A stretch of 64,000 nucleotides of DNA from JAFGCY01 sp964609245 (GTDB lineage: Bacteria; 4484-113; JAFGCY01), in the NCBI GenBank assembly GCA_964609245.1, contig CAZSSB010000007.1:41190-105189 (forward strand). The letters run 5' to 3'. The notes under the pieces were generated by a model, which had not been told where the DNA came from, ran no database searches, and saw nothing but the letters and a program-made list of their open reading frames with translations. The position numbers and the translations under genes were made by a program. Every line of letters begins with the position of its first letter. The stretch's first letter is position 1. Below are positions 27,101 through 35,864 of this stretch, in pieces.

Positions 27101-27120
27101 CGGCAAGTAAGCTTAACCAT
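24118..27120 (-). CDS. large secreted lipoprotein with AIYEF-type N-terminal domain and PPC repeats (paralogue 3)
   Basis: This 1,000-residue protein has the signal SILLAAC (C20) followed by a Gly-rich spacer. The N-terminal domain reads LAWAIYEFAGSPADE and VYVAISNYEENAWEYFG. A regulatory-like sandwich (RYPVSGQVVD), several PPC-like domains (LEPNMT, YEPNDS, WEPNDD, YEPNDS starts), a late GYSISGTILD sandwich and a C-terminus ending EYTVSANF follow. ATG at 27120 is chosen for the signal peptide. It is the first of the tandem trio, so one promoter upstream could serve all three, although each has its own leader. No catalytic motif is visible. Confidence 0.85.
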   Translation of the reverse strand: MVKLTCRFAVVAASILLAACAGGGGSPPADSLQLPVAVVDVPAGLPGLPEGGRFHPGRIVAAVSVELDGNEASDHSGNVSFDGVRAQLAPAAGELAWAIYEFAGSPADEITAIDYWAVEREPGHLVYVAISNYEENAWEYFGARNQDHGQHVPAGGAGVYSSPTGYCHIAVLAFDGGSFDLDRVNVTYANRYPVSGQVVDPDGAGVPDVTITTTLGGQSTVTGADGTFSLDGLPDGGWHLMATRTGWVFFDNPTVVTVSGGEFSGVLIVGEHNQSHYEPVDVLEPNMTAWQASECDPSQTITAYISASDDRSDTYRFTLDTPGEYYARFAGSDTILFPDVYIQSAEGSSFAQSDWMYRGVVYVGFTIAEARAVTVRIICGGGGGQYTLDLGSGPLSSLWGEITSAADSLDYVEVKVEAGDETSYLYSTKYSGEYGSDYLMPVATEITPDPHDVDPYSYTPLYQALDLSLGDAAGVDFFGTHGMVADDYEPNDSDTEAAELPLPLTAHDFMLIGAADNTDYYYVTPTAGKSMIVRLSADHGVIEDYEPIRLALYDSTKSVYMNGYRTDHGWEARSYGPCDGELYYVVVTSSAGQEFPYELTIQEYDGYRLDIGGRWNEDGIMNARVDLYDFEYGWTQGFVTLADGCTDIPFNFMDGETLYAEYFRYGLTCDRYTETVTIDGADQTVWFSTIVAESADKWEPNDDAGIAVDFPLSTDATISSLTDPLDKYILTPATADPMHVVFDTPEEGTYFSATLEDADTMTQQDAYYWYGDADFLLKSAGPVAQVLTISGGTEGDAYHIEVDETEGYSISGTILDDSSDVVWHTYIYSPDIEDDMHVWTGEYELGPFPPGSYEIYVYSTNYYVEPHSPFTAVFTDADLVQDFVLTEDSSDSYEPNDSPGEAFTISSGSPLEANVGGPFDSSDWYRFTGGPGLVSLSVEFQHWAAAVLMELYDHDGTTKLAGSCLAGGSCQRIDYVLPAATSYYIRLYGGGNEYTVSANF

Positions 27121-27262
27121 CCGAAACCCCTCGACGGGCATTGGTGCCCTCGTTGTGTGCACCTAGTTTACCGGATTGCCGCTCCGCGAGGTGGATGGGC
27201 GGCGAATAGCACACACCGCACGCCGATGATATAGTCTAGACATCGAGGTTCGGGGGTGCACC
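27121..27262. promoter_or_regulatory. divergent control region between lipoprotein paralogue 3 and the dockerin-like gene
   Basis: The 142 bp hold both 5' ends. Around 27227-27241 the sequence reads GATGATATAGTCTAGAC; its complement TAGACTATATCAT closely resembles TAGACTATATAAT in the murE-murF promoter candidate. No clear -35 box is seen on either strand. The half nearest paralogue 3 contains GGGC/GCCC pairing and the shared GGTTTCGG before the ATG. Confidence 0.35.
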
Positions 27263-29389
27263 ATGATTGCTCTGCTGAGAGTACTGCTTGCCGCAACGGC
27301 TGTCGCCGTAATCGCTGCTTCCTGCAGTGGTTCCGCTTCCATGACTGCCACGACCGGGGATGATCCGCCCGCCGTGCTGGGTCAGTCCGTAGCGATGCCC
27401 GACGGCGTGGAGCCCGACCTAATGGCGACGCTGGCCGCTGAGCTTGAGCGCCAGCTGATCGCCCAGGGCGGAAAGGGCATCGCCGACGTCATCGGCGTCT
27501 ACGTCGATCCGCTGGACGTGACCGCGGTCGCCGACGACGCGCGGCTGGAGTGGGTCTACAACAACAAGGGCGACTACAATCTCGACGGCTTCGTGACGGT
27601 CAGCGACCTGACACCGATCGGCATTCACTTCGACAAGGACAGCAGCTCACCCGACTGGGCGGCGGCCTCCTGCGCGGACGGCACTAACGATGGCTACATC
27701 ACCGTCGGCGACATCACACCGATCGGCCAGAACTTCGACTCCGGCGTCACCAATTACGTGGTCGAGGCCGATGTCATGGGAGATGACACCTGGGTGCCGG
27801 TCGCCAACATTCCGCGCGCAAACGGCGGACCAGGACCGGATACCGACTGGTTGCACTACTCGGAACTGATCACCAACGGCGCCTACGCCCAGTACTTCCG
27901 CGTCTACGCCGGCCCGGAAGCCAGCCCGCTGGTGCCGATAGAGATTGACCCCACTGCTTTCTGGGTCAATCTGACCGCCGCGCCGACCAGTGGCGTCGAG
28001 CCCGTGCACGTCGATTTCGATGTCCACATCGACAACGGCGCCCCGCCCTACGCCATCCACATGGAATTCGGCGATGGCGATGTCTACGACGACACCGCTC
28101 CGTCGATCGGGCACTATGAGGTCGAGCACACCTACGTGGCCGGTGAATGGACGGCCAGCGTGGCGGTGACGGACAACGACGCCGAGGAGAAGACGGATGA
28201 GATTGACATCTCGGTCGAAGCCTGGGGCGGCGGCAATCCGCTGATGAACCCCGGCTTCTGGGTGACCTACGAGATGGAAGAAGGTGCAAACTACGGCGCC
28301 CACAGCGCCATCGCGCTGGTGGACGGCCGTCCGATGATGATCTACACCCGCGACGACGCCGACAACATCGAGTTCGCGATGGCCAATGTCGCCAAGCCGG
28401 AGAGCCTGAGTGACTGGACGCAGTACACCCTCGACAGCGGGGAGCACCGCGGCGGTACGCTGGACATCGCCGAGGTCCAGGGCGTGCCCTGCGTGGTCTA
28501 CGAGAACACGCTGGATCAGGACATCTGGTTCGGCGCCGCCCATCACGCGAATCCGGCCCACGACCTCGACTGGTGGATTCACGAACCGGACATCATGGGT
28601 TTCAGGGAGCCCCAACTTGCGGCGCTCGATGACGGAGCAGAGGAAGATCCCATCCTGGTGTACCGCACCGCGGGCGCGGTCCGCTTCGCACGCTCGCTGG
28701 TGGACGGCGGACTGCCGACGACCGGCGGCACCGAGCCGCCCTCGGGCGAGTGGCACGTGGTCGATATCGCCAGCGGCAACCAGTACGAGTATCCGCGCGT
28801 CGCTGTCTTCGGCGGCTTCCCGGCAATCGCCTTCCAGGAGAAGAGCGGGGGCTTCAACAGCCTTGAGTACGGATACACCGAGACGCTGACGCCCGATCTG
28901 CCCGAGGACTGGACGATCTACACCGTCGACGACGAGGAGAAGAACTCCGGCCTCGGCATCGTGCTCACTGCGGTAGATGGCTTGCCGGCGATCGGCTACC
29001 GTGACATTCTCTACGCCGGTCCCGACTATCTGAAGTACGCCTGGGCGGACACCGCCATTCCGGGACCGGGCGACTGGACGAGTGTGATCGTCCGACAGGA
29101 GGAGGAAGTCCATGTCGGCATGAACCTCAGCATGGTCGGCTACGACAAGCTGCCGATCCTCTGCTACATCAACACCAGCACCCAGCCCAGTCCCGGGCTG
29201 GAGATCTCGTATCCCAACGTCGATCCGCCAGTCAATGAGGCCTTCGACCACGCGCTAATCGCTCCGGCCGAGGGATTCTTCATCAATGAGCAGACCAACA
29301 TGATCCTGCTGGGCGACGGCACGCCGGTGATCCTGTACCGCACCAGCGAGGGTCTGAAGTTCGCCTACTTCGAGGACATCCAACTCTAA
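27263..29389 (+). CDS. dockerin-like/PKD/propeller lipoprotein (dockerin set 1)
   Basis: This 708-residue predicted lipoprotein (C21 after VIAAS) has two 12-residue calcium-binding loops of dockerin type: D104-D115 (GDYNLDGFVTVSDL) and D139-D150 (ADGTNDGYITVGD), each followed by TPIG. A PKD-like domain follows (about 232-318, with FGDGDVYDD and an EHTYVAGEW strand). The C-terminal half is a repeat-rich domain with units such as GRPMMIYTRDD and GVPCVVYENT, probably a beta-propeller. The same repeat type forms the protein at 62242-63942. No enzyme signature is seen. It is transcribed away from the tandem trio and ends at a terminator-like hairpin. Confidence 0.85.
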   Translation: MIALLRVLLAATAVAVIAASCSGSASMTATTGDDPPAVLGQSVAMPDGVEPDLMATLAAELERQLIAQGGKGIADVIGVYVDPLDVTAVADDARLEWVYNNKGDYNLDGFVTVSDLTPIGIHFDKDSSSPDWAAASCADGTNDGYITVGDITPIGQNFDSGVTNYVVEADVMGDDTWVPVANIPRANGGPGPDTDWLHYSELITNGAYAQYFRVYAGPEASPLVPIEIDPTAFWVNLTAAPTSGVEPVHVDFDVHIDNGAPPYAIHMEFGDGDVYDDTAPSIGHYEVEHTYVAGEWTASVAVTDNDAEEKTDEIDISVEAWGGGNPLMNPGFWVTYEMEEGANYGAHSAIALVDGRPMMIYTRDDADNIEFAMANVAKPESLSDWTQYTLDSGEHRGGTLDIAEVQGVPCVVYENTLDQDIWFGAAHHANPAHDLDWWIHEPDIMGFREPQLAALDDGAEEDPILVYRTAGAVRFARSLVDGGLPTTGGTEPPSGEWHVVDIASGNQYEYPRVAVFGGFPAIAFQEKSGGFNSLEYGYTETLTPDLPEDWTIYTVDDEEKNSGLGIVLTAVDGLPAIGYRDILYAGPDYLKYAWADTAIPGPGDWTSVIVRQEEEVHVGMNLSMVGYDKLPILCYINTSTQPSPGLEISYPNVDPPVNEAFDHALIAPAEGFFINEQTNMILLGDGTPVILYRTSEGLKFAYFEDIQL

Positions 29390-29403
29390 GGGCAGCGGAT
29401 GCA

Positions 29404-29441
29404 GCGGCCGTCTCGGGCAATCCCGGGGCGGCCGCTTTCGC
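29404..29441 (+). terminator. intrinsic terminator after the dockerin-like gene
   Basis: GCGGCCG (29404-29410) pairs with CGGCCGC (29429-29435). Further CCCG/CGGG pairing lies inside and a TTTCGCT tail follows. It lies 15 bp after the stop codon. A TAGAAT box (29442-29447) follows at once and may be the -10 element of the next gene. Confidence 0.6.
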
Positions 29442-29485
29442 TAGAATAGGGGCGGCTGCGCCATCGCGCGGCCCGGAGGGAGGCT

Positions 29486-32125
29486 ATGCGTTACTGGTCC
29501 GCCGCGTCAATCGTCCGTCGAGTTTCGCTGCTAGGCCGCATCTTGCTGGCTGCCGCGCTGAGCCTGGCGCTCGCCCTGCCCGCCTGGGCGGGGTCAGCGC
29601 CCAGCATCGATGCCGAGATCATCCCGGAGGGCTGGTGGGTGATCGGGCCGTTTCCCAGCGGGGTGCGCGAGGCAGGCACCGATGCGCTGACTTACTTCGA
29701 CGATGATGCCGTGCTGGAGAATCCGCTGCTGCAGTCCAGCTTCCCCTCGTGGCTGGTGCCGGGCGGCATGGCGCGCTGGCACTACTACGAGAGCGACGAA
29801 AAAGGCGCGGTCAGCCTCGATTTCCCCGAGGTGACCGAGGAGTCGCTGGAACTGATCGTCGACGAGTTCGGCTTCGCCGGCGCGATGATGAAAAGCTACG
29901 CCTATGCCACCATCGAGATCGAGGATGGTCCGCGGCGCGCGCTCATTGACCTGCAGAACGCGGGCGGCTTCAGGCTCAATGGCGTGCCCTGGCCCGCCGA
30001 CTCCTACGGCCACCGGCTGGGGCCGACGCCGGTAATGCTGGCGGAAGGACGCAACGAGTTCAAGATCAGCCTCGGTCGCCGCCAGAACTTCACCTTCAGG
30101 ATCATGCCCGTCGAGCGAGACGTCCTGCCGCTGGAGCGAGACGCCACCCTGCCCGACCTCGTGCGCGGCGGGCGCCCGGAGCTGCGGATGGCACTGCCGC
30201 TGGTCAACTGCACCGAGGACTGGCTCACGCTTGAGTCGATCCGCATTGATGGCGCCGCGGCCTATGCCGGCCGCTACGAATGCGACGTGCGGATCGCGCC
30301 GCTGTCGCTCTACAACTGCCCGATCGTGCTGCCCGAGGCCTGTCAGCCGTTCCCCGCCGACTGGGCGGAGGAGGAGTACGCGCTCAGCGGCGAAGTCGTC
30401 TACGACGGAGGCTCGAGCCCCTTTGAGCTGACTCTGCGGGTGCGCGATCCGGAGCAGACGCGCAAGCTGACCTTCCGCTCCCAGATCGACGACTCGGTGC
30501 AGTACTACGGCCTGCTGCCGCCGAGCGATTTCGATCCGACGGCGACTTACGGCCTGATCCTGAGCCTGCACGGCGCGGGGGTCCAGGCCAGCGGCCAGGT
30601 CGGCTCCTACCAGCCCAAGGACTGGGCCTTCGTCGTGGCGCCCACCAACCGGCGGCGCTACGGCTTCGACTGGCAGGACTGGGGCCGCCTCGACCTGCTG
30701 GAGGTCAAGGCCGACGTGGAGCGCCGCTACAGCATCGATCCCAACCGGGTGCACATCACGGGCCACTCGATGGGCGGGCACGGCACCTGGTACAACGCCT
30801 TCACCCACCCCGACCTCTGGGCCAGCGCCGCACCGTCCGCCGGCTGGACCACGTTCGACCTGTACGTGCCGATGTTCCTGAGGCAGAACGTGATCATCGG
30901 CGACCCCCGGGCTCAGCTGATCTGGAACCTGGCCTTCCGCGAGGACAACACCCTGCTGCTGGCGGACAACGCGCTCAACCTGCCCGTATACGCATTGGAG
31001 GGCGGCGCCGACGACAACGTGCCACCCCAGCAGCCGCGGATGCTGGTCGACCAGCTGCTCCGGCGGGGCTACGACGTGGTGTACGAGGAAGTGCCGGGCA
31101 TGGGCCACTGGTGGAGCCGGCCCGAGACGCCGTTCACCGACTGCGTGGACAACGAGCGCCACAACCAGTTCTGGCGCCGGCACGTGCGCAACCCCTGGCC
31201 GCGGGAGGTGGTCTTCCGCACCCACAACTACTCGCTGAGCGACGGCGCCTACTGGGTGCGGGTGCTGGCGCCGGAGCGAGCCTACGCCGATACCATCGTG
31301 CGGGCGCGCATCACGGACGACGGCCGCATCGAGGTCAGCACGGTCAACGTCGCCGCGCTGCAGCTGGATCTGTCGCCGGAGCTGCTGCTGCCCGGCCTGC
31401 ACCGGCTCCTGATCGACGGCCAGCAGCTCGCGGTCGACAACTCGACCTGGGAGACCGTCGAGCTGGTCCGCCAGGACGGTGCATGGGCCCGGGGCTACCC
31501 CGCGACGCCGCAGCTGGCCAAGACACCCCAGACCTACGGCCCCTGGCGCCAGGCGATGATGCGGCCCTTCGAGATCGTCTACGGCAGCAGTGGCAGCGCG
31601 GAGCAGACCGCCTTCAGCCTGCAGCTGGCACGGCTGTACAGCTATCACTGGTGGTACCGCGGCAACGGCACGGCGCGCATCGTCGCCGACACCGAGTGCG
31701 ATCCCGCCAGCGGGCGCAACCTGATCCTGCTCGGTGGCCCGGACTCAAACGCCATCACCGCTCAGCTGATCGACCGGATGCCGATCCGGCCGGTGGAGGG
31801 CGGCGTGGTCGCCGGGGACCGGCTGATCGCCGGGGAGGACCTCAGCTACAAGTACGTCTACCCGAATCCTGAGACCGACTGGCGGACGCTGGTGCTGATT
31901 GAAGGCGGCACGAGTCTGGAGGCAATGCAGCGCCTCTCATCCGTGATGGCGGTCTACTCCGGGGCGGGCTTCCCGGAGTGGCTGGTCTGGGACGACAGCT
32001 TCAGGCTGGCGGGCCTGGGCAGCGCCCTCGCCTCGGGCTTCTTCGGGATGGACTGGCAGCTCGATCCGGCTCTGACGTTCTGGAACGAGCCCCTGCTCGC
32101 TGCGGAAAATGCTAAGTACCGCTAA
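29486..32125 (+). CDS. secreted alpha/beta-hydrolase (prolyl-oligopeptidase/esterase-like)
   Basis: This 879-residue exported protein has a classical signal peptide (cleavage near PAWA-GS). The N-terminal 330 residues look like beta-sandwich, starting GWWVIGPFPSG. The hydrolase domain carries nucleophile S428 in TGHSMGGHGTW, a likely acid D509 in EGGADDNVPP and H541 in GMGHWW, in the correct order. These features match secreted serine esterases or peptidases of the S9/esterase-D type; substrate is unknown. The C-terminal 330 residues are unassigned and may be a second domain. The ribosome-binding site GGAGGGAGG is strong. Confidence 0.8.
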   Translation: MRYWSAASIVRRVSLLGRILLAAALSLALALPAWAGSAPSIDAEIIPEGWWVIGPFPSGVREAGTDALTYFDDDAVLENPLLQSSFPSWLVPGGMARWHYYESDEKGAVSLDFPEVTEESLELIVDEFGFAGAMMKSYAYATIEIEDGPRRALIDLQNAGGFRLNGVPWPADSYGHRLGPTPVMLAEGRNEFKISLGRRQNFTFRIMPVERDVLPLERDATLPDLVRGGRPELRMALPLVNCTEDWLTLESIRIDGAAAYAGRYECDVRIAPLSLYNCPIVLPEACQPFPADWAEEEYALSGEVVYDGGSSPFELTLRVRDPEQTRKLTFRSQIDDSVQYYGLLPPSDFDPTATYGLILSLHGAGVQASGQVGSYQPKDWAFVVAPTNRRRYGFDWQDWGRLDLLEVKADVERRYSIDPNRVHITGHSMGGHGTWYNAFTHPDLWASAAPSAGWTTFDLYVPMFLRQNVIIGDPRAQLIWNLAFREDNTLLLADNALNLPVYALEGGADDNVPPQQPRMLVDQLLRRGYDVVYEEVPGMGHWWSRPETPFTDCVDNERHNQFWRRHVRNPWPREVVFRTHNYSLSDGAYWVRVLAPERAYADTIVRARITDDGRIEVSTVNVAALQLDLSPELLLPGLHRLLIDGQQLAVDNSTWETVELVRQDGAWARGYPATPQLAKTPQTYGPWRQAMMRPFEIVYGSSGSAEQTAFSLQLARLYSYHWWYRGNGTARIVADTECDPASGRNLILLGGPDSNAITAQLIDRMPIRPVEGGVVAGDRLIAGEDLSYKYVYPNPETDWRTLVLIEGGTSLEAMQRLSSVMAVYSGAGFPEWLVWDDSFRLAGLGSALASGFFGMDWQLDPALTFWNEPLLAAENAKYR

Positions 32126-32215
32126 ATTCTGCTTCGCCCGGCGATCGCCACCCCGCCTTATCGCAGCTGTATTATTGTGAATCAGATAATCTTAGCCATA
32201 TATGCTCAGATATAG

Positions 32216-32244
32216 TGGCAATCCACTGTTCATCGGGGTATACT
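32216..32244 (+). promoter_or_regulatory. candidate clpC promoter
   Basis: TGGCAA (32216-32221) and TATACT (32239-32244) are 17 bp apart and about 60 bp upstream of the clpC ATG. The 180-bp gap before clpC is markedly AT-rich in its first 80 bp (repeated TATAT/TATAG), so other starts are possible. No CIRCE element or CtsR repeat is visible. Confidence 0.4.
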
Positions 32245-32305
32245 TGTATGGCGATCCGCAGCCGGGGTGCTGCTGATCCGATCATTGCAGGAAGTACGGA
32301 CGAGG

Positions 32306-34735
32306 ATGATCAAGTTCGAGAGGTTCACAAACAAGGCGCGCGAGTCGCTGGAGAAAGCCCAGGAGGCGCTGCGCCAGCTCCATCAGTCACAGCTGGACAC
32401 CGAGCATCTGCTCTATGGCATCGCGTTCGTCGAGGGCAGCCTGCTGCCGGGCATCCTGGCGCAGAGCGAGCAGGACGGCGACGCGGCGCTCAAGGAGATC
32501 AGGCAGCTCGTTGAGCGCGGTCAGCAGCTGGACGATTCGTCCGGCGGCGGCACGGGGCAGATCTACCTGACGCCAGACGCTCACGAAGTACTCCGCCAGG
32601 CCGAGGACGAGATGGAGCAGATGGGCGACAAGTTCATCGGCACGGAGCACATCCTGCTGGCGCTGATCGGGCTCCGGCGCGGGCGGGCGTCGGCGCTGCT
32701 GGCTCGTCTGGGCCTCACGCGCGAGAGCATCTACGCCGCGCTTAAGGAACTACGCGGCACGCAGTCCCTGGACTCCGAGAGCGGCGAGGAGCAGTACCAG
32801 GCGCTGGAGCGCTTCGCTATCGACCTGACCGAGCGGGCGCGCCAGGGCAGGATCGACCCGATCATCGGCCGCGACGAGGAGATCGAGCGCGCCGTGCAGA
32901 TTCTCAGCCGCCGCAGCAAGAACAACCCGGTGCTGGTCGGCGAGCCGGGCGTCGGCAAAACCGCCATCGCCGAGGGTCTGGCGCTCAAGATCGCCGAGGG
33001 CACGGTGCCGGAGGTGATCCGTGACAAGCGGGTGCTGACGCTCGACATCGGCGCGCTGATCGCGGGCAGCAAGTTCCGCGGCGAGTTCGAGGAGCGCCTC
33101 AAGGCCGTGCTGGACGAGGTCAAGGCGGCGCGGCGAGGCGTGATTCTGTTCATCGACGAACTGCACACCGTGGTGGGCGCCGGCGCCGCCGAGGGCGCGA
33201 TGGATGCCTCCAACCTGCTCAAGCCGGCGCTGGCCCGCGGCGAGCTGCAGTGCATCGGAGCCACCACGCTCAAGGAATACCGCAAGCATATCGAGAAGGA
33301 CGCAGCACTGGAGCGGCGCTTCCAGCCGATCATCATCGACGAGCCGACTGCCGAGGAGGCCAAGGCGATCCTGGCCGGCCTGCGCCCCCGCTACGAGGAG
33401 CACCACGGCATCAGGATCACGGATGAGGCGCTCGACGCCGCCGTTGATCTCTCCGTGCGCTACATCAGCGGCCGCTTCCTGCCGGACAAGGCGATCGACG
33501 TGATCGACGAGGCCGCCAGCCGCGTGCGCATCGAGAACATGGGACAGGTCGGCGAGCTCAGGCGCCTGGAAGGTGAACTGACGCGCGCCGGCCAGGATGA
33601 GCAGGAGAGCCACACCGCCGGCGACTTCGAGCGCGCCGCGCAGTGCAAGCAGCAGGCCGCGCAGCTCCTAAAGCAGATCGAGGCCGAGAAGGAGCGCATC
33701 GGCGCCGAAGAAGGTGAAGCGGCGGTGCGCGCCGCGGACGTGGCGGCGATTGTCAGCCGCTGGAGCGGCGTGCCCGTCGAGAAACTGGGCGTCGAGGAGG
33801 CGCAGCGGTTCCTGGAACTGGAGCAGGTGCTGCACGAGCAGCTGATCGGCCAGGACCCGGCCGTCAGCGCGGTGTCCGAGACGATCCGCCGCAACAAGGC
33901 CGGCCTCTCGGAGCCCGGCCGCCCGATCGGCAGCTTCATGTTCTGCGGGCCGACCGGCGTGGGCAAGACCGAGATGGTCAAGGTGCTGGCGGACTTCCTG
34001 TTCCAGAGCCGCGACGCGGTGGTGCGCATCGACATGGGCGAGTACACCGAGAAGTTCAGCGTCACGCGGCTGATTGGCAGCCCGCCGGGCTATGTCGGCT
34101 ACGAGGAGGGCGGCCAGCTGACGGAGGCGGTGCGGCGCAAGCCCTACAGCATCGTGCTGCTCGATGAACTGGAGAAGGCCCATCCCGACGTGCTCAGCGT
34201 GCTGCTGCAGATGCTGGACGACGGGCGGCTGACCGACTCCAAGGGCGTCACCGTCGACTTCAGCAACACGATCGTGGTGATGACCAGCAACGTCGCCGCC
34301 CACGAGATCGCCGCGGCAACGACGGGCAAAACCGAGACCGAGATCGAGGCGGCCTGGCCGGAGGTCACCACGCTGGTGATGCAGCGGCTCAAGGAGCAGT
34401 TCCGGCCGGAGTTCCTCAACCGGATCGACGACATCGTGGTCTTCCACACCCTGACCCACGACCAGGTCCGCGAGATCGCCAGGCTTCAGATGCGGGCACC
34501 CGCGCAGCGCCTCGCCGACCAGGGCATCACGCTCAAGGTCACCGACGCCGCCTACGATCTGCTGGCCGACCTCGGTTACGATGCCTCCTTCGGGGCGCGG
34601 CCGATGCGCCGCGCGATCATGAGCACCGTGATCAACCCGATCGCGGGCAAGGTGATCGCCGGCGACTACGGCCCGGGCACCGCGGTTACTGTGGATGCCG
34701 ATGCCGCCGGCCGGCTGGTGATCGATAGCGGCTGA
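32306..34735 (+). CDS. clpC: ATP-dependent Clp protease ATP-binding subunit ClpC
   Basis: This 809-residue AAA+ unfoldase feeds substrates to ClpP. It has two Clp-N repeats (1-145, opening MIKFERFTNKARESLEKA), AAA1 with Walker A GEPGVGKT (K218), a short middle domain with a UVR-like helix pair (DFERAAQCKQQA), AAA2 with GPTGVGKT (K554), and the ClpB/D2-small C-terminal domain. Middle-domain length fits ClpC rather than ClpB. I use the ATG at 32306 because the family begins there; 13 residues upstream in frame are atypical. No clpP or adaptor gene is nearby. Confidence 0.93.
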   Translation: MIKFERFTNKARESLEKAQEALRQLHQSQLDTEHLLYGIAFVEGSLLPGILAQSEQDGDAALKEIRQLVERGQQLDDSSGGGTGQIYLTPDAHEVLRQAEDEMEQMGDKFIGTEHILLALIGLRRGRASALLARLGLTRESIYAALKELRGTQSLDSESGEEQYQALERFAIDLTERARQGRIDPIIGRDEEIERAVQILSRRSKNNPVLVGEPGVGKTAIAEGLALKIAEGTVPEVIRDKRVLTLDIGALIAGSKFRGEFEERLKAVLDEVKAARRGVILFIDELHTVVGAGAAEGAMDASNLLKPALARGELQCIGATTLKEYRKHIEKDAALERRFQPIIIDEPTAEEAKAILAGLRPRYEEHHGIRITDEALDAAVDLSVRYISGRFLPDKAIDVIDEAASRVRIENMGQVGELRRLEGELTRAGQDEQESHTAGDFERAAQCKQQAAQLLKQIEAEKERIGAEEGEAAVRAADVAAIVSRWSGVPVEKLGVEEAQRFLELEQVLHEQLIGQDPAVSAVSETIRRNKAGLSEPGRPIGSFMFCGPTGVGKTEMVKVLADFLFQSRDAVVRIDMGEYTEKFSVTRLIGSPPGYVGYEEGGQLTEAVRRKPYSIVLLDELEKAHPDVLSVLLQMLDDGRLTDSKGVTVDFSNTIVVMTSNVAAHEIAAATTGKTETEIEAAWPEVTTLVMQRLKEQFRPEFLNRIDDIVVFHTLTHDQVREIARLQMRAPAQRLADQGITLKVTDAAYDLLADLGYDASFGARPMRRAIMSTVINPIAGKVIAGDYGPGTAVTVDADAAGRLVIDSG

Positions 34736-34751
34736 GCGGCCTGCGCGCCGA

Positions 34752-35774
34752 CTAGCCAGGCAGCGTCAGCTGCACCATGGTGCTGTCCGTCTCGGGCACC
34801 ATGATCCGGCCCAGCTGTGGCTCCCCGATCCCCTGCCGGCGCGCGGCCTCGGTCAGCCACCGCTCGCACTCGGACCAGGTATAGCTGTTGCCGCCCGGCG
34901 TGTTGACCAGCATGTTGATCGCGAAGATCGCCGCGCGAGCCGGCCTGGTTCGCGACTCGTCCAGGAAGAAGTCGCGGACCACCACCCGGCCACCGGGCGC
35001 GGTCCAACCGATCGCCCGCTCGAACACGACAGCGATCTGAGCCGGGCTCATCGAGTGGATCAGGCTGCTCATGAACACCAGGTCGAAGCCCCCTCCCCCG
35101 CTGGCCGCCATTACTGGCTCGGAGTCGACGGTGCGCACCTCGCCCGGCACGAAACTAACCCGGTCCGCGAAGTCGGTTTGCAGCAGATTGGCGCGCGCGA
35201 TCTCGCAGACCCGGGGCAGATCGAGGATCACGGCGCGCAACTCAGGCTTCGCCCGGCAGAACTCCGCGGCGAATGTGCCCGGTCCGCCACCGAGATCCAG
35301 CACGGTGCGGACCTTGCCCAGGTCGAGCGCGGCGACTATCGCCGGGGCATGCATCCGCGCCCCCACGGCCATCGCCCCGATGAAGCTCCGGACCTGCTCG
35401 TCGGGCCGTTCGTCGTCCTCGTAGGGTTCCACCGCCGGCTCGCCGCTGCGCACCACGTCGGTCAGCCGGCTCCAGCTGCGCCACAGAGTTGCGCGGTGCA
35501 GCAGCGACGGCACGATGCACTGCTCCCCCGGTAACAGCCCTGCCCGCAGCTCCGGAGCAACCGCATAGTCCCCGTCCTGCTTGATCAGCACTTCCATCGC
35601 CGTCAGTGCATCCAGCAGCCGCTCGGTAGCGCGCAGATCGGTGGCACACGCCTCGGCAACGGCCGTCGCGGATGCTCCGTCCCCCACGGCACTGAAAATG
35701 TCCAGCTCCGCCGCGGTCAGCAGAATGCGACAAGGCCAGAAGTCCGCCTGGGCTTTCAGCTCAGCCACGTTCAT
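34752..35774 (-). CDS. SAM-dependent O-methyltransferase with N-terminal dimerisation domain
   Basis: This 340-residue protein resembles the COMT/hydroxyneurosporene methyltransferase class. A winged-helix-like N-terminal domain (about 1-90, AAELDIFSAVGDG and RLLDALTAMEVL) is followed by a Rossmann methyltransferase domain with motif I VLDLGGGPGTFAAEF and a later GGRVVVRDFFLDE. The substrate cannot be read from sequence. I use ATG at 35774 rather than a frame extension to 35843, which would crowd the divergent neighbour's control region. It is convergent with clpC, with 16 bp between stops. Confidence 0.82.
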   Translation of the reverse strand: MNVAELKAQADFWPCRILLTAAELDIFSAVGDGASATAVAEACATDLRATERLLDALTAMEVLIKQDGDYAVAPELRAGLLPGEQCIVPSLLHRATLWRSWSRLTDVVRSGEPAVEPYEDDERPDEQVRSFIGAMAVGARMHAPAIVAALDLGKVRTVLDLGGGPGTFAAEFCRAKPELRAVILDLPRVCEIARANLLQTDFADRVSFVPGEVRTVDSEPVMAASGGGGFDLVFMSSLIHSMSPAQIAVVFERAIGWTAPGGRVVVRDFFLDESRTRPARAAIFAINMLVNTPGGNSYTWSECERWLTEAARRQGIGEPQLGRIMVPETDSTMVQLTLPG

Positions 35775-35864
35775 GGCTGATATGCTATCGCACTCTCGGG
35801 CTGGGCAGGCTATTGCCCGGGTGTCTTTGGTAGGCTTAGTCATTCAGACTGTGTGGGGTGCGCA

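Noticed and set aside
29594..31648. Minus-strand open frame of 684 codons opposite the esterase gene
   Set aside because: Composition (Val, Arg, Gln, His) is that of a shadow frame. The plus strand has a signal peptide, catalytic triad and a strong ribosome-binding site.
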